Origin: Nephromyces sp. MM_2019
Taxonomy: Eukaryota > Apicomplexa > Aconoidasida > Nephromycida
DNA length: 10,969 nt
Reading direction: 5' to 3'
Assembly: GCA_015657535.1 (NCBI GenBank)
Contig: JADHZB010000165.1
Location: forward strand, 1 to 10,969
Part shown: positions 1-7,220 of the stretch, in pieces
Layout of the letters: each line of letters starts with the position of its first letter
Numbering within the stretch: position 1 is the first letter of the stretch
Translations under genes and position numbers: made by a program
The notes under the pieces: generated by a model
Database searches by the model: none
The model's input: only the letters and a program-made list of their open reading frames with translations
Told to the model about the DNA's origin: nothing

Positions 1-230
1 GGGTGAGAGGTGGGGTGGGAGCTTGGGGAGAATTTTTCGTCTCAAAGCATAGCTGGGGGGTTATCTCTCTCGCAGCGATTTCATGCTTTTTTATCTTTGG
101 AGCGAGTGAATTAACTGGCTTTTTCTAATGCATAGTGAGTTTAGCCATCAGATTGATGTGTGTTGGTGCACTTTTGTGTGTGTGCGTGTGTATGCCCTTC
201 TGTGTCTATCTGCATCTGTGTGCGCATGAG
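1..230 (+). other. Left edge: probable intron and unclear exon of the same gene
   Basis: The window opens in G-rich DNA with GT-type donor-like sequence (GTGAGAGG at 3), followed by a pyrimidine-rich acceptor-like stretch ending in CGCAG at 75. A possible exon at 76-106, a donor GTGAAT at 107 and an acceptor GCATAG at 136 can be drawn, with two frames open. From about 155 the sequence is TG-rich (GTGTGTGCGTGTG), typical of introns here. No protein motif was recognised. Confidence 0.25.
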
Positions 231-480
231 GTTTCGAGCTCCAAAGTTGAATGTGAAATTGTTTGCCTGCTTTGTTGAAGCTCTTCATACTGTGTGTGTG
301 TGTGAATATTTGCTACTACAGGATGCTGTTTTCGACGATGTGATACCGATTTGCGTCAAAAAGGTGGGTTTTGCAGGGCAAGGGAGCTGCTAATATATAA
401 AGAAGGGGTACACTTACACCCCCCTAGTTGAAAGGATAGTTTGTGCAGTGTGTGCTGTGTTGAAGAAGTTATTAGAGGAA
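231..480 (+). CDS. Candidate upstream exons of the TOG/HEAT-like gene
   Basis: Three short segments look like exons of the same gene. Positions 231-291 encode APKLNVKLFACFVEALHT after a 'gcatgag' acceptor. Positions 322-363 encode DAVFDDVIPICVKK and follow a possible 30-nt intron (292-321, GTGTGT...CTACTACAG) that is also an exact multiple of three, so it could be translated instead. Positions 403-480 encode LVERIVCAVCAVLKKLLEE and end at GAA|GTAAAAG, in phase 0 with the exon at 885. The helix-rich content (NVKLFACFVEAL, FDDVIPICVKK) suits HEAT/TOG repeats. The very short implied introns (30 and 39 nt) differ from the 217-225-nt introns downstream, which lowers confidence. An alternative is one 521-nt intron, 364-884. 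Positions 76-159 are also open in a compatible phase but carry no recognisable motif. Confidence 0.35.
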
Positions 481-884
481 GTAAAAGAATGGAAAAGAGG
501 CTGTAACACACGCAGTCTCTGTATTCCTTCTTTCAATCATTTGCTTCGTGCGTGTATTTCTCCTCCTCTGATATGAGGGCTGTAGGTACACCCAGAGATA
601 GTTTTGATACACTTGGAGGTCGAGAATTTGTGTTTACTGTAGGTTTTTCATTGAGTATTTCAAGGAATTGATTAAACCTTGATGAAGGTTGTGTGTGTGT
701 CTTTTTTGTTCATCTAGAGTGTGAGCACGTGTGTAGTACTGGATATGTACGTGCGCTATAGTCATATAGAGTGCGAGTGTATACATACCTTTTTTTTGCT
801 ATATTTATGTAAAGTCTGTGTGTATATACACCCCTTTTTTGTGCTATATTCATCTAACATGTGTGTATATACACTACTATACAG
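481..884 (+). other. Probable intron of the TOG/HEAT-like gene
   Basis: Between a candidate donor at 481 (GTAAAAG) or 364 (GTGGGT) and the well-supported acceptor ending at 884 (ACTATACAG). The interval is T/TG-rich and has scattered stops in all plus frames. Two short open stretches (VHPEIVLIHLEVENL near 582-635 and FFIEYFKELIKP near 642-680) are protein-like but do not fit the exon phases without stops, so they were not called as exons. The 3' half holds the 44-bp near-duplicate at 791-878. Confidence 0.4.
791..878. repeat. Two near-identical 44-bp units next to a 3' splice site
   Basis: Two adjacent copies, 791-834 and 835-878, each run poly-T, then GCTATATT, then TGTGTGTATATACAC. The second copy leads straight into the acceptor at 884. 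The pyrimidine tract and TATA-rich middle make each copy look like branch/polypyrimidine sequence, so the duplication may have doubled the 3' splice-site region of this intron. Confidence 0.6.
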
Positions 885-2832
885 AGCTCGCAGACCTCTG
901 CTGATTTTATAAGTGAAGTATCATACGCTGTGTTGACGAAGTTATGCCATAGTGTGTCTCCTGGCAAGTGTCTCCCTAGCATAATGCTAAGCATAAAGAA
1001 CAGGTTAGTTAAGCAGGTGTGAAGGTATCAGAGTGTGTGTGTGTGTGTGTGTATATACGTGGATGGGTGTGTGTATGTGTAGATATACCAAAAACATCTT
1101 AGAATAGGTACTGATACGAACATGTTTATATGTGTGTGGATTCGCGGATATGTTAGAATAGGAACGGACACTAATGTGTGCGTGTGTGTGTATGCTGAAT
1201 TGCGTGTGTGTCTGTATCAGTCGACATCCCGGAGTGAAGGCTGTAAGTCTGAAGTGCTTGGCTATTCTCATTAGCATTGTGGGAGCTCAGATCTTAAGGA
1301 TGAAAGATTTGGACAAGCTTCTTGAGTTACTTCTTTCGGTAAGTCGATATGTGTGTGGATGTGTTTGGGTGTTTTTGGGTGTGTGGTTCTGAGGACATTG
1401 TATGTGTTCTCCCTACCACACGATGTGTGCGGTTCTTGGCGTATATCATAGCTAAGCAGCTTACCTACTACTCACATTATACCAGCATCTTCATGGATGT
1501 ACGTACACCACTCTACGTCTGTAGCTAGAGAATCTTCCTTTTCTTTGCTGAACCCTACAGCACGCAACCGGAGCTACCGCAGACATACGGAAGATATCAA
1601 AGATTGCCTTAGCTCTACTCCAAAGGTTATAAGGAGGGCGTTTGTGCGAGAGTGTGTACGGTGCGAGGGTTTTAGGATGAAGTATGTGAATGCTGCAGAT
1701 ACGGCTATATCATGTGCATGTGTGTGTGCTTTTTAGGGAGCTTTGAAAGATGAAAGTTTGAGTGTGTGTGCGTGTGTGTGTTGGCCCTTGAGCATGCAGA
1801 ATCCTCTTGTTTCTTTAGCATTCCTTTCAAAAGTTGTGTGTGCCATACAGGAGCTTGAGCTTTAATCTGGGCATTCTCCTTGATAAGGGAGTGATCTCTG
1901 CCGCCGAGCTTGTGATGGTAATGACTATCTCTTCTTAGAGAATGCTATTGGCGGATATCATGGGGTGTACGTACACTCAATGTTGTTGAGCTACTTTTAG
2001 AAGCAGCTGCTACACTGAACGTATGATGAAGCAACTAGCGTGAAAAAAACGATACATGCAGACTCAGGAAAACAAACATATTCGCAAACACACACACATG
2101 TATCCACACGCAGACATATATATCCACCCATAAAGCAGCATACACGCACATGCGCAAACACACAAAGCAACACATACGCACGAACACACGAACATGCATA
2201 CAGCAAGAGTTTTTTGAATAGCTTTATGGAGTTTGCCCATATTGCCTCATTGGGTTACAGTAAGGCAGCTCAGTGTACGTACAGTGATACTAATCTTGTT
2301 CTCGTTATTGGGAGCTTTCCTTTGTGACTTCTTGAACATTTTGGTTCCCTTATCTGCTATCTGTGTGTGAGTGTACTGTTGGCTTCATATTGAGCTTGTT
2401 TTTGCGTTTCTGCAGACGACTCTCTGTGTGTTTTTGTGCGTGCCCGCATACGAATCTGTGTCCATGTGCGCGTGCGTGTGTATGTGTGCGCACCTACGTC
2501 CGTAGATCAAGACGCGTGTGTGTTTGTGTACGTTCGAACCACCTTCTCAATCCACCTGGCTGCTATGATTTCTTTCTCCTCAGATCGATTCCTATATTGA
2601 TGCTGTTTCAAGCTTAAACTTTGAGGAGATTCTCTACCCCCCCCCCAGCGACACACTCTTCTGCTCTTCCACCGCCTCCTCAGCCACCTCCCCCTCCTTC
2701 AGCACCTCCCACCTGAGCGCTGCCTGCCCTCCACCTGAAAGGGGCTTTCAGGGCTCTCGTAGTAGAGAGAGGAACAAGAGCGTCGATATCCGCTATAGAA
2801 CACACGGTGGTACTACCTTTCCCTTAAGATAG
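885..2832 (+). CDS. TOG/HEAT-repeat protein, 3' exons (possibly XMAP215/ch-TOG family)
   Basis: Best-supported exons: 885-1003, 1221-1338, 1561-1625 and 1851-1917, with introns of 217, 222 and 225 nt, clean GT..AG ends and matching phases. Less certain exons: 2208-2259, 2315 to about 2364 (SSTs at GTAAGG and GTGTGAG) and a last exon from 2584 to TAG at 2832. The joined protein reads as paired amphipathic helices: LTKLCHSVSPGKCLPSIML, HPGVKAVSLKCLAILISIVG, MKDLDKLLELLLS, TADIRKISKIALALLQ, NLGILLDKGVISAAELVM. The spacing of 'VSPG', 'HPGVKAVSLKCL', 'MKDLDKLLELL' and 'ADIRKISKIALALL' resembles a TOG unit of XMAP215/MOR1 microtubule polymerases (family pattern VGPG...NPKV...LKDL...VR.A). TOG domains bind tubulin. 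HEAT proteins such as CLASP or condensin subunits are alternatives. The last exon has a 10-C run where the frame is doubtful. The N-terminus lies upstream or outside the window. Confidence 0.5.
1033..1052. repeat. (TG)10 microsatellite in intron
   Basis: Pure TG run inside the 217-nt intron 1004-1220 of the TOG/HEAT-like gene, starting about 30 nt after its donor. TG is on the sense strand, as in most introns of this window. Confidence 0.85.
2637..2646. repeat. Poly-C run in the last exon of the TOG/HEAT-like gene
   Basis: Ten consecutive C bases. The frame before it (IDSYIDAVSSLNFEEILY) stays open past it to TAG at 2832. A one-base shorter run would instead give a proline-rich tail (ALPPPPQPPPPPSAPPT) that stops at TGA 2714-2716. 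Confidence 0.7.
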
Positions 2833-3269
2833 GGGTGTGTGGGTGTATTTGTGTGTGTGTGTGGGTGTGGGCGTGAGTGCGGGTGTGTGTGTGGGTGTGC
2901 GTGTGTGTGTGTGGAGTGAGGGGGTGTTTGAAGAGGGGGTTTCGAGGGGGGGACTTGAACAGGAGATTTGCAGGGGAGGTTTGGGTGTGCGCACACTAGG
3001 AGTGTGTGCGTGTGTGTTACGTCTATCTAGTGACTTGAGGTTGTTTGAATAGCTCTTCAAGCTATTGCAACATTTAAGTTTTAGAGGTGAAGTATCCCAG
3101 CAGGTTCCCCCATTTTTGCTATGAAGAGCCCCTCAAAACCTATAATTCCTCATAAATCTACGCATTGCAGTTACTTTGTGTGCGAGAGCTTCTAAGCCTG
3201 CTTAATTGCGTCCACGCATTGATGTGTGTGTGTAGCCGTGTAATTGAATGTGCTTTATAAGTTGCTAGA

Positions 3270-3293
3270 TGTGTGTGTGTGTGTGTGTGTGTG
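3270..3293. repeat. (TG)12 microsatellite
   Basis: Uninterrupted TG run in the TG-rich stretch downstream of the plus-strand gene. Confidence 0.9.
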
Positions 3294-3628
3294 AGTGAGT
3301 GGTTGTGTGATTGCATCGGTATGCTTTATATGATTCTTGGTGCGTGTGGACAAAACAACGCCGAAATCCCGTCTGAGCACATACAGCCCCTTCATTCGAT
3401 CTTCAACACGCAAGTATATACACACACACCCTTCGGCTTAAAGCTATACGTCTGATAGAGTGGTTTACACACAATCCAGCTATGTTAACAGCTTCCTCTA
3501 ACTTCCCGCCAAATAATATTTTTTGCCCTTCATACACATTTCAAGCAGTATATACACCCTTAATGTGTGTGTGTGTGAAAACTCGTTCTGGCACACACTC
3601 TGGCTGAATCTAACGGAAGGTCTATGTT

Positions 3629-3654
3629 TGTGTGTGTGTGTGTGTGTGTGTGTG
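3629..3654. repeat. (TG)13 microsatellite
   Basis: Uninterrupted TG run. It produces apparent Val-Cys and Thr-His peptide tracts on the two strands that are not evidence of coding. Confidence 0.9.
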
Positions 3655-3775
3655 CGCTTGGATACATGGGTGCGTATTTCTGGATATATTTGTATATGTG
3701 TGTGTACATATACCGCGAAAAAAATCTTCTACCTTCTATTAACTTTGCATAGCTCTTCCATTCCGAAGAACTTAC

Positions 3776-4183
3776 CTGAACAGCTAATCTAATGTAGTAA
3801 TTGCTCCAGAGAGGTGCAAGTAAATGTCTTTCACACACTACGCGTTGGTGTGTGTGAATGGCGAAGCAGGCAGGCATCTTCTAAAGGCATTGAACGAAAT
3901 CAGCAGAAACAACACACTAAGCTTAGGTGGCAACAGATCCAGTGCACATCTTTGGTTGAAGCATCCTCACACTTTTCTTTCACGCACACACACACACACA
4001 TACATACACACACACACACACACGTTTACATGAATAGAAGTTTTCTCCCACTTCTTCGCTGAATAGACTACCAGCGGACGCCTATTGGTAGGAAAGCCGT
4101 TGGCCTCTGAGGAAGTGAAGGCAAAGCCCTCTCGGTTCTTTGCTAAAGGGAAAGTGCGTTGAAAGCTTATCATTAGAGTGAAA
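3776..4183 (-). CDS. Unrecognised gene, three phase-compatible candidate exons
   Basis: Not recognised. Candidate minus-strand exons: 4183-4030 (51 codons, contains FQRTFPLAKNREGF and RRPLVVYSAKKWEK), 3965-3918 (16 codons, KDVHWICCHLSL) and 3880-3776 (35 codons, ERHLLAPLWSNYYIRLAVQ). Acceptors CCATCAG, GTGTGAG and CCTTTAG and donors GTAAAC, GTGTGTT and GTAAGT give consistent phases (2 in, then 0, 0, 0). The intron 4029-3966 is TG-rich on the minus strand as expected, but 3917-3881 is only 37 nt. The continuation below 3776 was not found; the frame also stays open past GTAAGT. A competing plus-strand frame runs through 3824-4033 (contains NGEAGRHLLKALNEIS), so the strand is not certain. The gene lies directly downstream of SF3A2 in the same direction. 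Confidence 0.33.
3985..4022. repeat. CA-repeat tract
   Basis: Interrupted CA run (CA repeats broken by CATACATA) lying in the candidate minus-strand intron 3966-4029, where it reads as TG. Confidence 0.85.
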
Positions 4184-4196
4184 CTGATGGAAGTTT

Positions 4197-4220
4197 CACA
4201 CACACACACACACACACACA
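4197..4220. repeat. (CA)12 microsatellite
   Basis: Uninterrupted CA run just upstream (on the minus strand) of the candidate exon at 4183-4030; on that strand it is TG and would be intronic. Confidence 0.9.
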
Positions 4221-4262
4221 TAAGTATGCATAGACACACGCATACTCACACGCTCAAATACA

Positions 4263-4630
4263 CGCACACACAAACACATGTGAGATTGGGGTGGGTAAGA
4301 GGGAGAATCAGTTGAAGAGATGGCTCTAAAAGAGATGAGATTGTGGTATGTACATGTGTGTGCGGTGTGCACATGTGCGTGCGATGTACACTGAAGAGAT
4401 TCGATTCTGGTGTGTGTGAGTTTTGGATCAACACTGAAGAGATGCAATTTTGGCGTGAGTGTATACACTGCAAAGATAGGCGATGTAAACACCAAAAATA
4501 TTAGGCATTGGCATGCATCATGAAGTAGAATCACATAGCCGCAGCATGAGGCTCCGAACCCACACAAGGGTGTACGTACATTGAATGAATCGAAAAAACA
4601 CAAAAGAAGAAACAGATAAAGCCTCATCAT
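4263..4630 (-). CDS. Open frame with signal-peptide-like start, possibly 5' part of the 3776-4183 gene
   Basis: Starting at ATG 4630 the frame reads MMRLYLFLLLCFFDSFNVR, a short basic start followed by a hydrophobic core, as in signal peptides. It stays open to the TG-rich tract at about 4263, where a donor AT|GTGTTT (phase 2) would join in phase to the exon at 4183. The middle overlaps the degenerate repeat at 4310-4480 and is rich in His and Thr. An intron starting at GTACGTACAC (4579) and ending at CTTTGCAG (4474) is also possible. The start codon lies 15 nt beyond the read-through stop of SF3A2. No domain is recognised; it may be SF3A2 3' UTR. Confidence 0.22.
4310..4480. repeat. Degenerate interspersed repeat (ACACTGAAGAGAT core)
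   Basis: The core ACACTGAAGAGAT occurs at 4388-4400 and 4431-4443, with diverged copies near 4312 (GTTGAAGAGATGG) and 4465 (ACACTGCAAAGAT). Each copy is followed by an A/T-rich word ending in TTTTGG or TTCTGG and then a TG-rich stretch. Spacing is 43 then 34 bp. The minus strand is open across the array. Confidence 0.6.
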
Positions 4631-4644
4631 CTAGCGATGATCAG

Positions 4645-5657
4645 CTAAACACTAACACACACACAAGAGACTTCACATACCTTAAAGTGTATCTGCATGG
4701 TATAAACCTTCCTGGTCTGATCCCAATTGGAGTAAAGCTTGTCGCCGGCCCTATCGATCTCCAAATTAGGTATCTTAAATCCTATGGTACACATACCCAT
4801 ACAGCATTTATAAAAGGCTTATACACGACATGAACACACATGACCAAATCAGACACACTCCCACCAAAGACCTTACCGATCGTCTCATAAGGCTCTGCAG
4901 CGAATAGTAGATACTGATAGTTTGAGTCAGGGGTAGAATCAACCTGCATACACCAAAAATACACAAGTTTAGCAATGATTTCCTATTCCTCTACTATGCA
5001 TCAACTCCAGTGTACGTACACTCCACAACACACGCAGCTTACTCGTTGCTCATAGGCAGACATAAAGCGATAGCGAGGCTTTCCTTCCACCTCAGGATAC
5101 TCCACTTCAAACAGCAGAGCTTTCTGAGATGTCTGAGGATCTCTAAGCTTAGTAACTCGATAGCCAGGCCTGCCTATCTTCACTGTCTTCTTCGAAGTTA
5201 ACTGATCGCACACATACAGGGGATTTCAAGCATGAGATAATGCAGGAGGAGGTTTAATGGGTTGGAGAGGGCAGTATGGGGTAGCTATACGCTGTAGGTA
5301 CACACAGAGAACACACATACGTGCGCATACACACACACACACGCATACACACACCTTCTTCGGCTGTGGAAGCACAGCAACATCGCTCTTCTCTTTCGCT
5401 GCACGGCGAGCAAGATTCATCTGATGTTTTCTGCCTTGCGTGTGTGAGAGATAAGATGATTCATTTGTATGTAGAGTAAGGCAAAGTTTGCATTCAAACT
5501 GTCCCAGGTGATTCTTCATAAAGTAAGGGTCTTTTGATAGATCGATAGTCTCCAACGCCAACCTCCTCAATCGCTCGCGACGATCCATCGCAATCTCCTG
5601 CTCAGAAGCTGGAGCTCCTGAGCCGGTCTTATGACCGACCCTGTGCTGGAAATCCAT
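4645..5657 (-). CDS. SF3A2: Splicing factor 3A subunit 2 (SF3a66 / Prp11 homologue), four exons
   Basis: Subunit of the SF3a complex of the U2 snRNP, which helps the spliceosome bind the intron branch-point region in the nucleus. Exons on the minus strand are 5657-5355 (101 codons), 5201-5043 (53), 4943-4877 (22 plus 1 nt) and 4781-4681, with introns of 153, 99 and 95 nt and all phases matching. The start MDFQHR...KTGSG is the family N-terminus. Residues 54-78 form a matrin-type C2H2 zinc finger (C56-x2-C59-x12-H72-x5-H78, with TLHTNES and SHTQGRKHQ). Exon 2 carries VKIGRPGYRVTK and RYRFMSAYEQR; exon 3 carries YQYLLFAAEPYETI; exon 4 matches the family's EIDKAEGKF...FHFK block as EIDRAGDKLYSNW...IHFK. 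These motifs cover the whole conserved core. The 3' end is uncertain: read-through after HFK stops at 4647-4645 (11 more residues), while short introns starting GTATGTG would give tails of about 5-6 residues. The protein is about 215-221 aa and lacks the long proline-rich C-terminal tail of animal SF3A2. Confidence 0.95.
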
Positions 5658-5665
5658 CTTTATAT

Positions 5666-5686
5666 CACACACACACACACACACAC
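5666..5686. repeat. CA microsatellite just upstream of SF3A2 start
   Basis: CA run ending about 10 bp upstream of the SF3A2 ATG (minus strand TG), so it lies in the 5' UTR or promoter. The start context is TATAAAG followed by ATGG. Confidence 0.8.
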
Positions 5687-5865
5687 GTACAGACGGATAC
5701 GAAGACTCATACACAAGAAAGAGAGCACACACAAGAAAGAAAACACACACAAACGTTGGTATGCAAGTAGCTGGGGGTGCGCTAAAGAGAGCACACAATG
5801 ATTGCCTCTTGAAGTGCTGAAAAGTTGCCTAGAAATTAAGCCTGCAGATTATTAGGTAAAAGAAA

Positions 5866-6145
5866 ATCTCAGGAGGGCTTGTGTGTGCGCGCGCATGAAT
5901 GCAGATCATAGGAGGCTGTGTCTGCCTCAAATCGTATATCATAGTAGGGTATGCGTGAGTGTGAATTTATATCATAAAAGAGTGTGTGTGTGAATGAATA
6001 TCACAGGAGGTCATTTGCATGTGGGTGAATTCATGTCATGGAGGGGTTATGTATGTGCAGAGAACGCATAAAATATGAGGGTGTGTGTGCAGAGAATGCA
6101 CAACATAGGAGGGTGCGCGTGTGCACGCACACAGAAAATTCATAT
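5866..6145. repeat. Degenerate tandem repeat, about 8 units of ~29-37 bp
   Basis: Each unit has the pattern ATCATAGGAGGG, then a TG-rich stretch (GTGTGTGTG), then a GAATgcA/T end. Copies start near 5866, 5904, 5937, 5970, 5999, 6035, 6068 and 6100. The GGAGG core and the GAA(T) end are best conserved; unit length varies with the TG run. The array lies about 210-490 bp upstream of the SF3A2 start codon. It has no steady open frame, so it is not coding. Confidence 0.7.
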
Positions 6146-6427
6146 AGCCGATTACGTTGACAAGGAAAGTACCGAAGCTTCACGCTGTGTATAGCCATGA
6201 AACAGGTATCCTCTCATGATACACACAAAGAGAGAAGGCATAGAAATATCTTCATCACGAGCACACACACAAGAGAAAATTTCAGGGAGGAGCTAAAAAT
6301 GCATACAAGCACATATATACAAAAAAACACACGCATAATCATACCCACACATGCACACACACCGAACGATACACACATTCAAGCTACAAACCAGCTCAAA
6401 GTAGCATCAACAAAAACTTGCCATTGC

Positions 6428-6652
6428 TTAGAAGCCAACCTCCTTGCACCAGCCTATACCACTAATCAAGAAGCACACACACAAAGATCCAATCTTCAGC
6501 GTATATGCTTTATACAATAACTCACCTCCAATCCTAACACGCACACACACACTCTCGTGGTGTATAGTCAATACAATAGTTTTCCTGGAATGCTTTGATG
6601 AAAAAGAGCCCCCCCTAGGACAGCTGATGAGGCAGAGAAAACAGTGAAAACG
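6428..6652 (-). CDS. Unrecognised gene, candidate terminal exons
   Basis: Not recognised. Exon 6614-6553 encodes GGLFFIKAFQENYCIDYTPR plus 2 nt, follows acceptor CTGTCCTAG and ends at GA|GTGTGT. It joins in phase to 6461-6428 (GIGWCKEVGF then TAA) across a 91-nt TG-rich intron, the same size class as SF3A2 introns. Another reading uses a 19-nt intron to reach IGGELLYKAYTLKIGS (6533-6486), which is protein-like but needs an implausibly short intron. Upstream, HLKNFRLDISQFC (6690-6652) is open in compatible phase, across a 28-37-nt intron. No family could be assigned. Confidence 0.33.
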   Translation of the reverse strand, partial: RFHCFLCLISCPRGGSFSSKHSRKTIVLTIHHESVCVRVRIGGELLYKAYTLKIGSLCVCFLISGIGWCKEVGF

Positions 6653-6877
6653 CAAAATTGCGAGATGTCTAGACGAAAATTCTTTAAATGCTGAAGATGA
6701 GGAGGAAGACGAACAAATTTTGATGAAGATGAAAAAAACGCTGAAAATTGCAGTTTTCTAGAGAATTTAAAAGATGCCTTTCGGCTGCTTTGTATGCAGG
6801 AGAGACATAGAGGTTTTGTGTGTGTGTGCGTGGGGGGGGGGAAGGAGATACAGAGAAAGAGAGAATCTTTCAATTTC

Positions 6878-7070
6878 TGTGCGTGTGACGGAGTAGAGCT
6901 TTTGAGCGGTATGTGTATGTGTGTGCAGGTTAGAGGAATGGTGCTTTTTAGTAGTCTATGTGTGTATGCGGTGTGTAGGAAGAGAGCTTTTGAGAGGTAT
7001 GTGCCTGTGTGTGTGCGGGGTGAAGAAAAAGTACTTTTGAGTAGTCTGTGTGTGCGGGGTGCAGAGCGCT
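6878..7070. repeat. ~42-bp tandem repeat, about 4.5 units
   Basis: Unit: GTGTGTGCGGGGTG, then a G/A-rich word, then CTTTTGAG(A/T)(G/A)GT and a TG run. Copies begin near 6880, 6921, 6962, 7007 and 7048. CTTTTGAG appears at 6898, 6987 and 7034 (CTTTTTAG in the diverged copy near 6945). On the minus strand the first copies are open and would read as repeated HPAHT peptides, but a stop interrupts the next copy. Confidence 0.7.
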
Positions 7071-7135
7071 ATCGTGGCCAGCATATGTGCGGGCGCGCAT
7101 GTGCGTGTGTGCACGTGTGCGTGAGTTTTCCCGTG
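7071..7135. repeat. Alternating purine-pyrimidine tract
   Basis: Positions 7086-7124 are an almost perfect alternation of purine and pyrimidine (GCGCGCATGTGCGTGTGTGC and onward), including self-complementary GTGCAC. Such DNA can adopt Z-form under supercoiling. Confidence 0.55.
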
Positions 7136-7220
7136 TGATTGTGAGAGTATGCTTCTGTGTGTGAGCAGCACGTATGAGAGCGCGTGTGTCCCTCTGTGTG
7201 TATAAGATTCCCCCAAATAC

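Larger units (their letters stand above)
2833..3775. other. Intergenic or unresolved TG-rich region
   Basis: Follows the last exon of the plus-strand gene. It is rich in TG on the plus strand (2834-2920, 3009-3017, 3225-3293, 3563-3654). Open frames exist on both strands but none gives a recognisable motif: plus 3301-3410 reads LYMILGACGQNNAEIP and ends before GTATATAC; minus 3430-3300 reads MKGLYVLRRDFGVVLS. They overlap each other, so at most one is real. Without transcripts nothing can be called here. Confidence 0.5.
5658..6427. other. Upstream region of SF3A2
   Basis: No gene is called. Positions 5658-5865 are CA-rich and would hold the SF3A2 promoter and 5' UTR. Positions 5866-6145 are a degenerate tandem repeat. 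Positions 6146-6427 are CA-rich with short open frames on the plus strand (6197-6520) that consist largely of His-Thr repeats and show no domain. Confidence 0.5.

Noticed and set aside
1497..1736. 79-codon plus-strand frame over 1561-1625
   Set aside because: A different frame of the same segment gives a phase-compatible helical exon; this frame ends in TG-repeat residues.
1738..1917. Alternative exon with NPLVSLAFLSKVVCAIQELEL near 1800-1863
   Set aside because: It ends in TAA inside the better-supported exon 1851-1917, and its phase does not connect to the preceding exon.
2793..3060. Proline/threonine/histidine-rich minus-strand frames
   Set aside because: Antisense of TG/GGGTG-rich sequence; low-complexity and no motif.
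5226..5798. Single 190-codon frame through SF3A2 exon 1
   Set aside because: Only 5657-5355 is coding. Upstream residues come from the 5' flank and downstream Val-Cys residues from intron 1.
5886..5895. GGAGG words near ATG as ribosome binding sites
   Set aside because: The locus is an intron-containing eukaryotic one; Shine-Dalgarno sites do not apply.
5868..6140. Possible CRISPR-like array (repeated ~33-bp units)
   Set aside because: Units are contiguous and degenerate with no unique spacers of fixed length, and the genome is eukaryotic.
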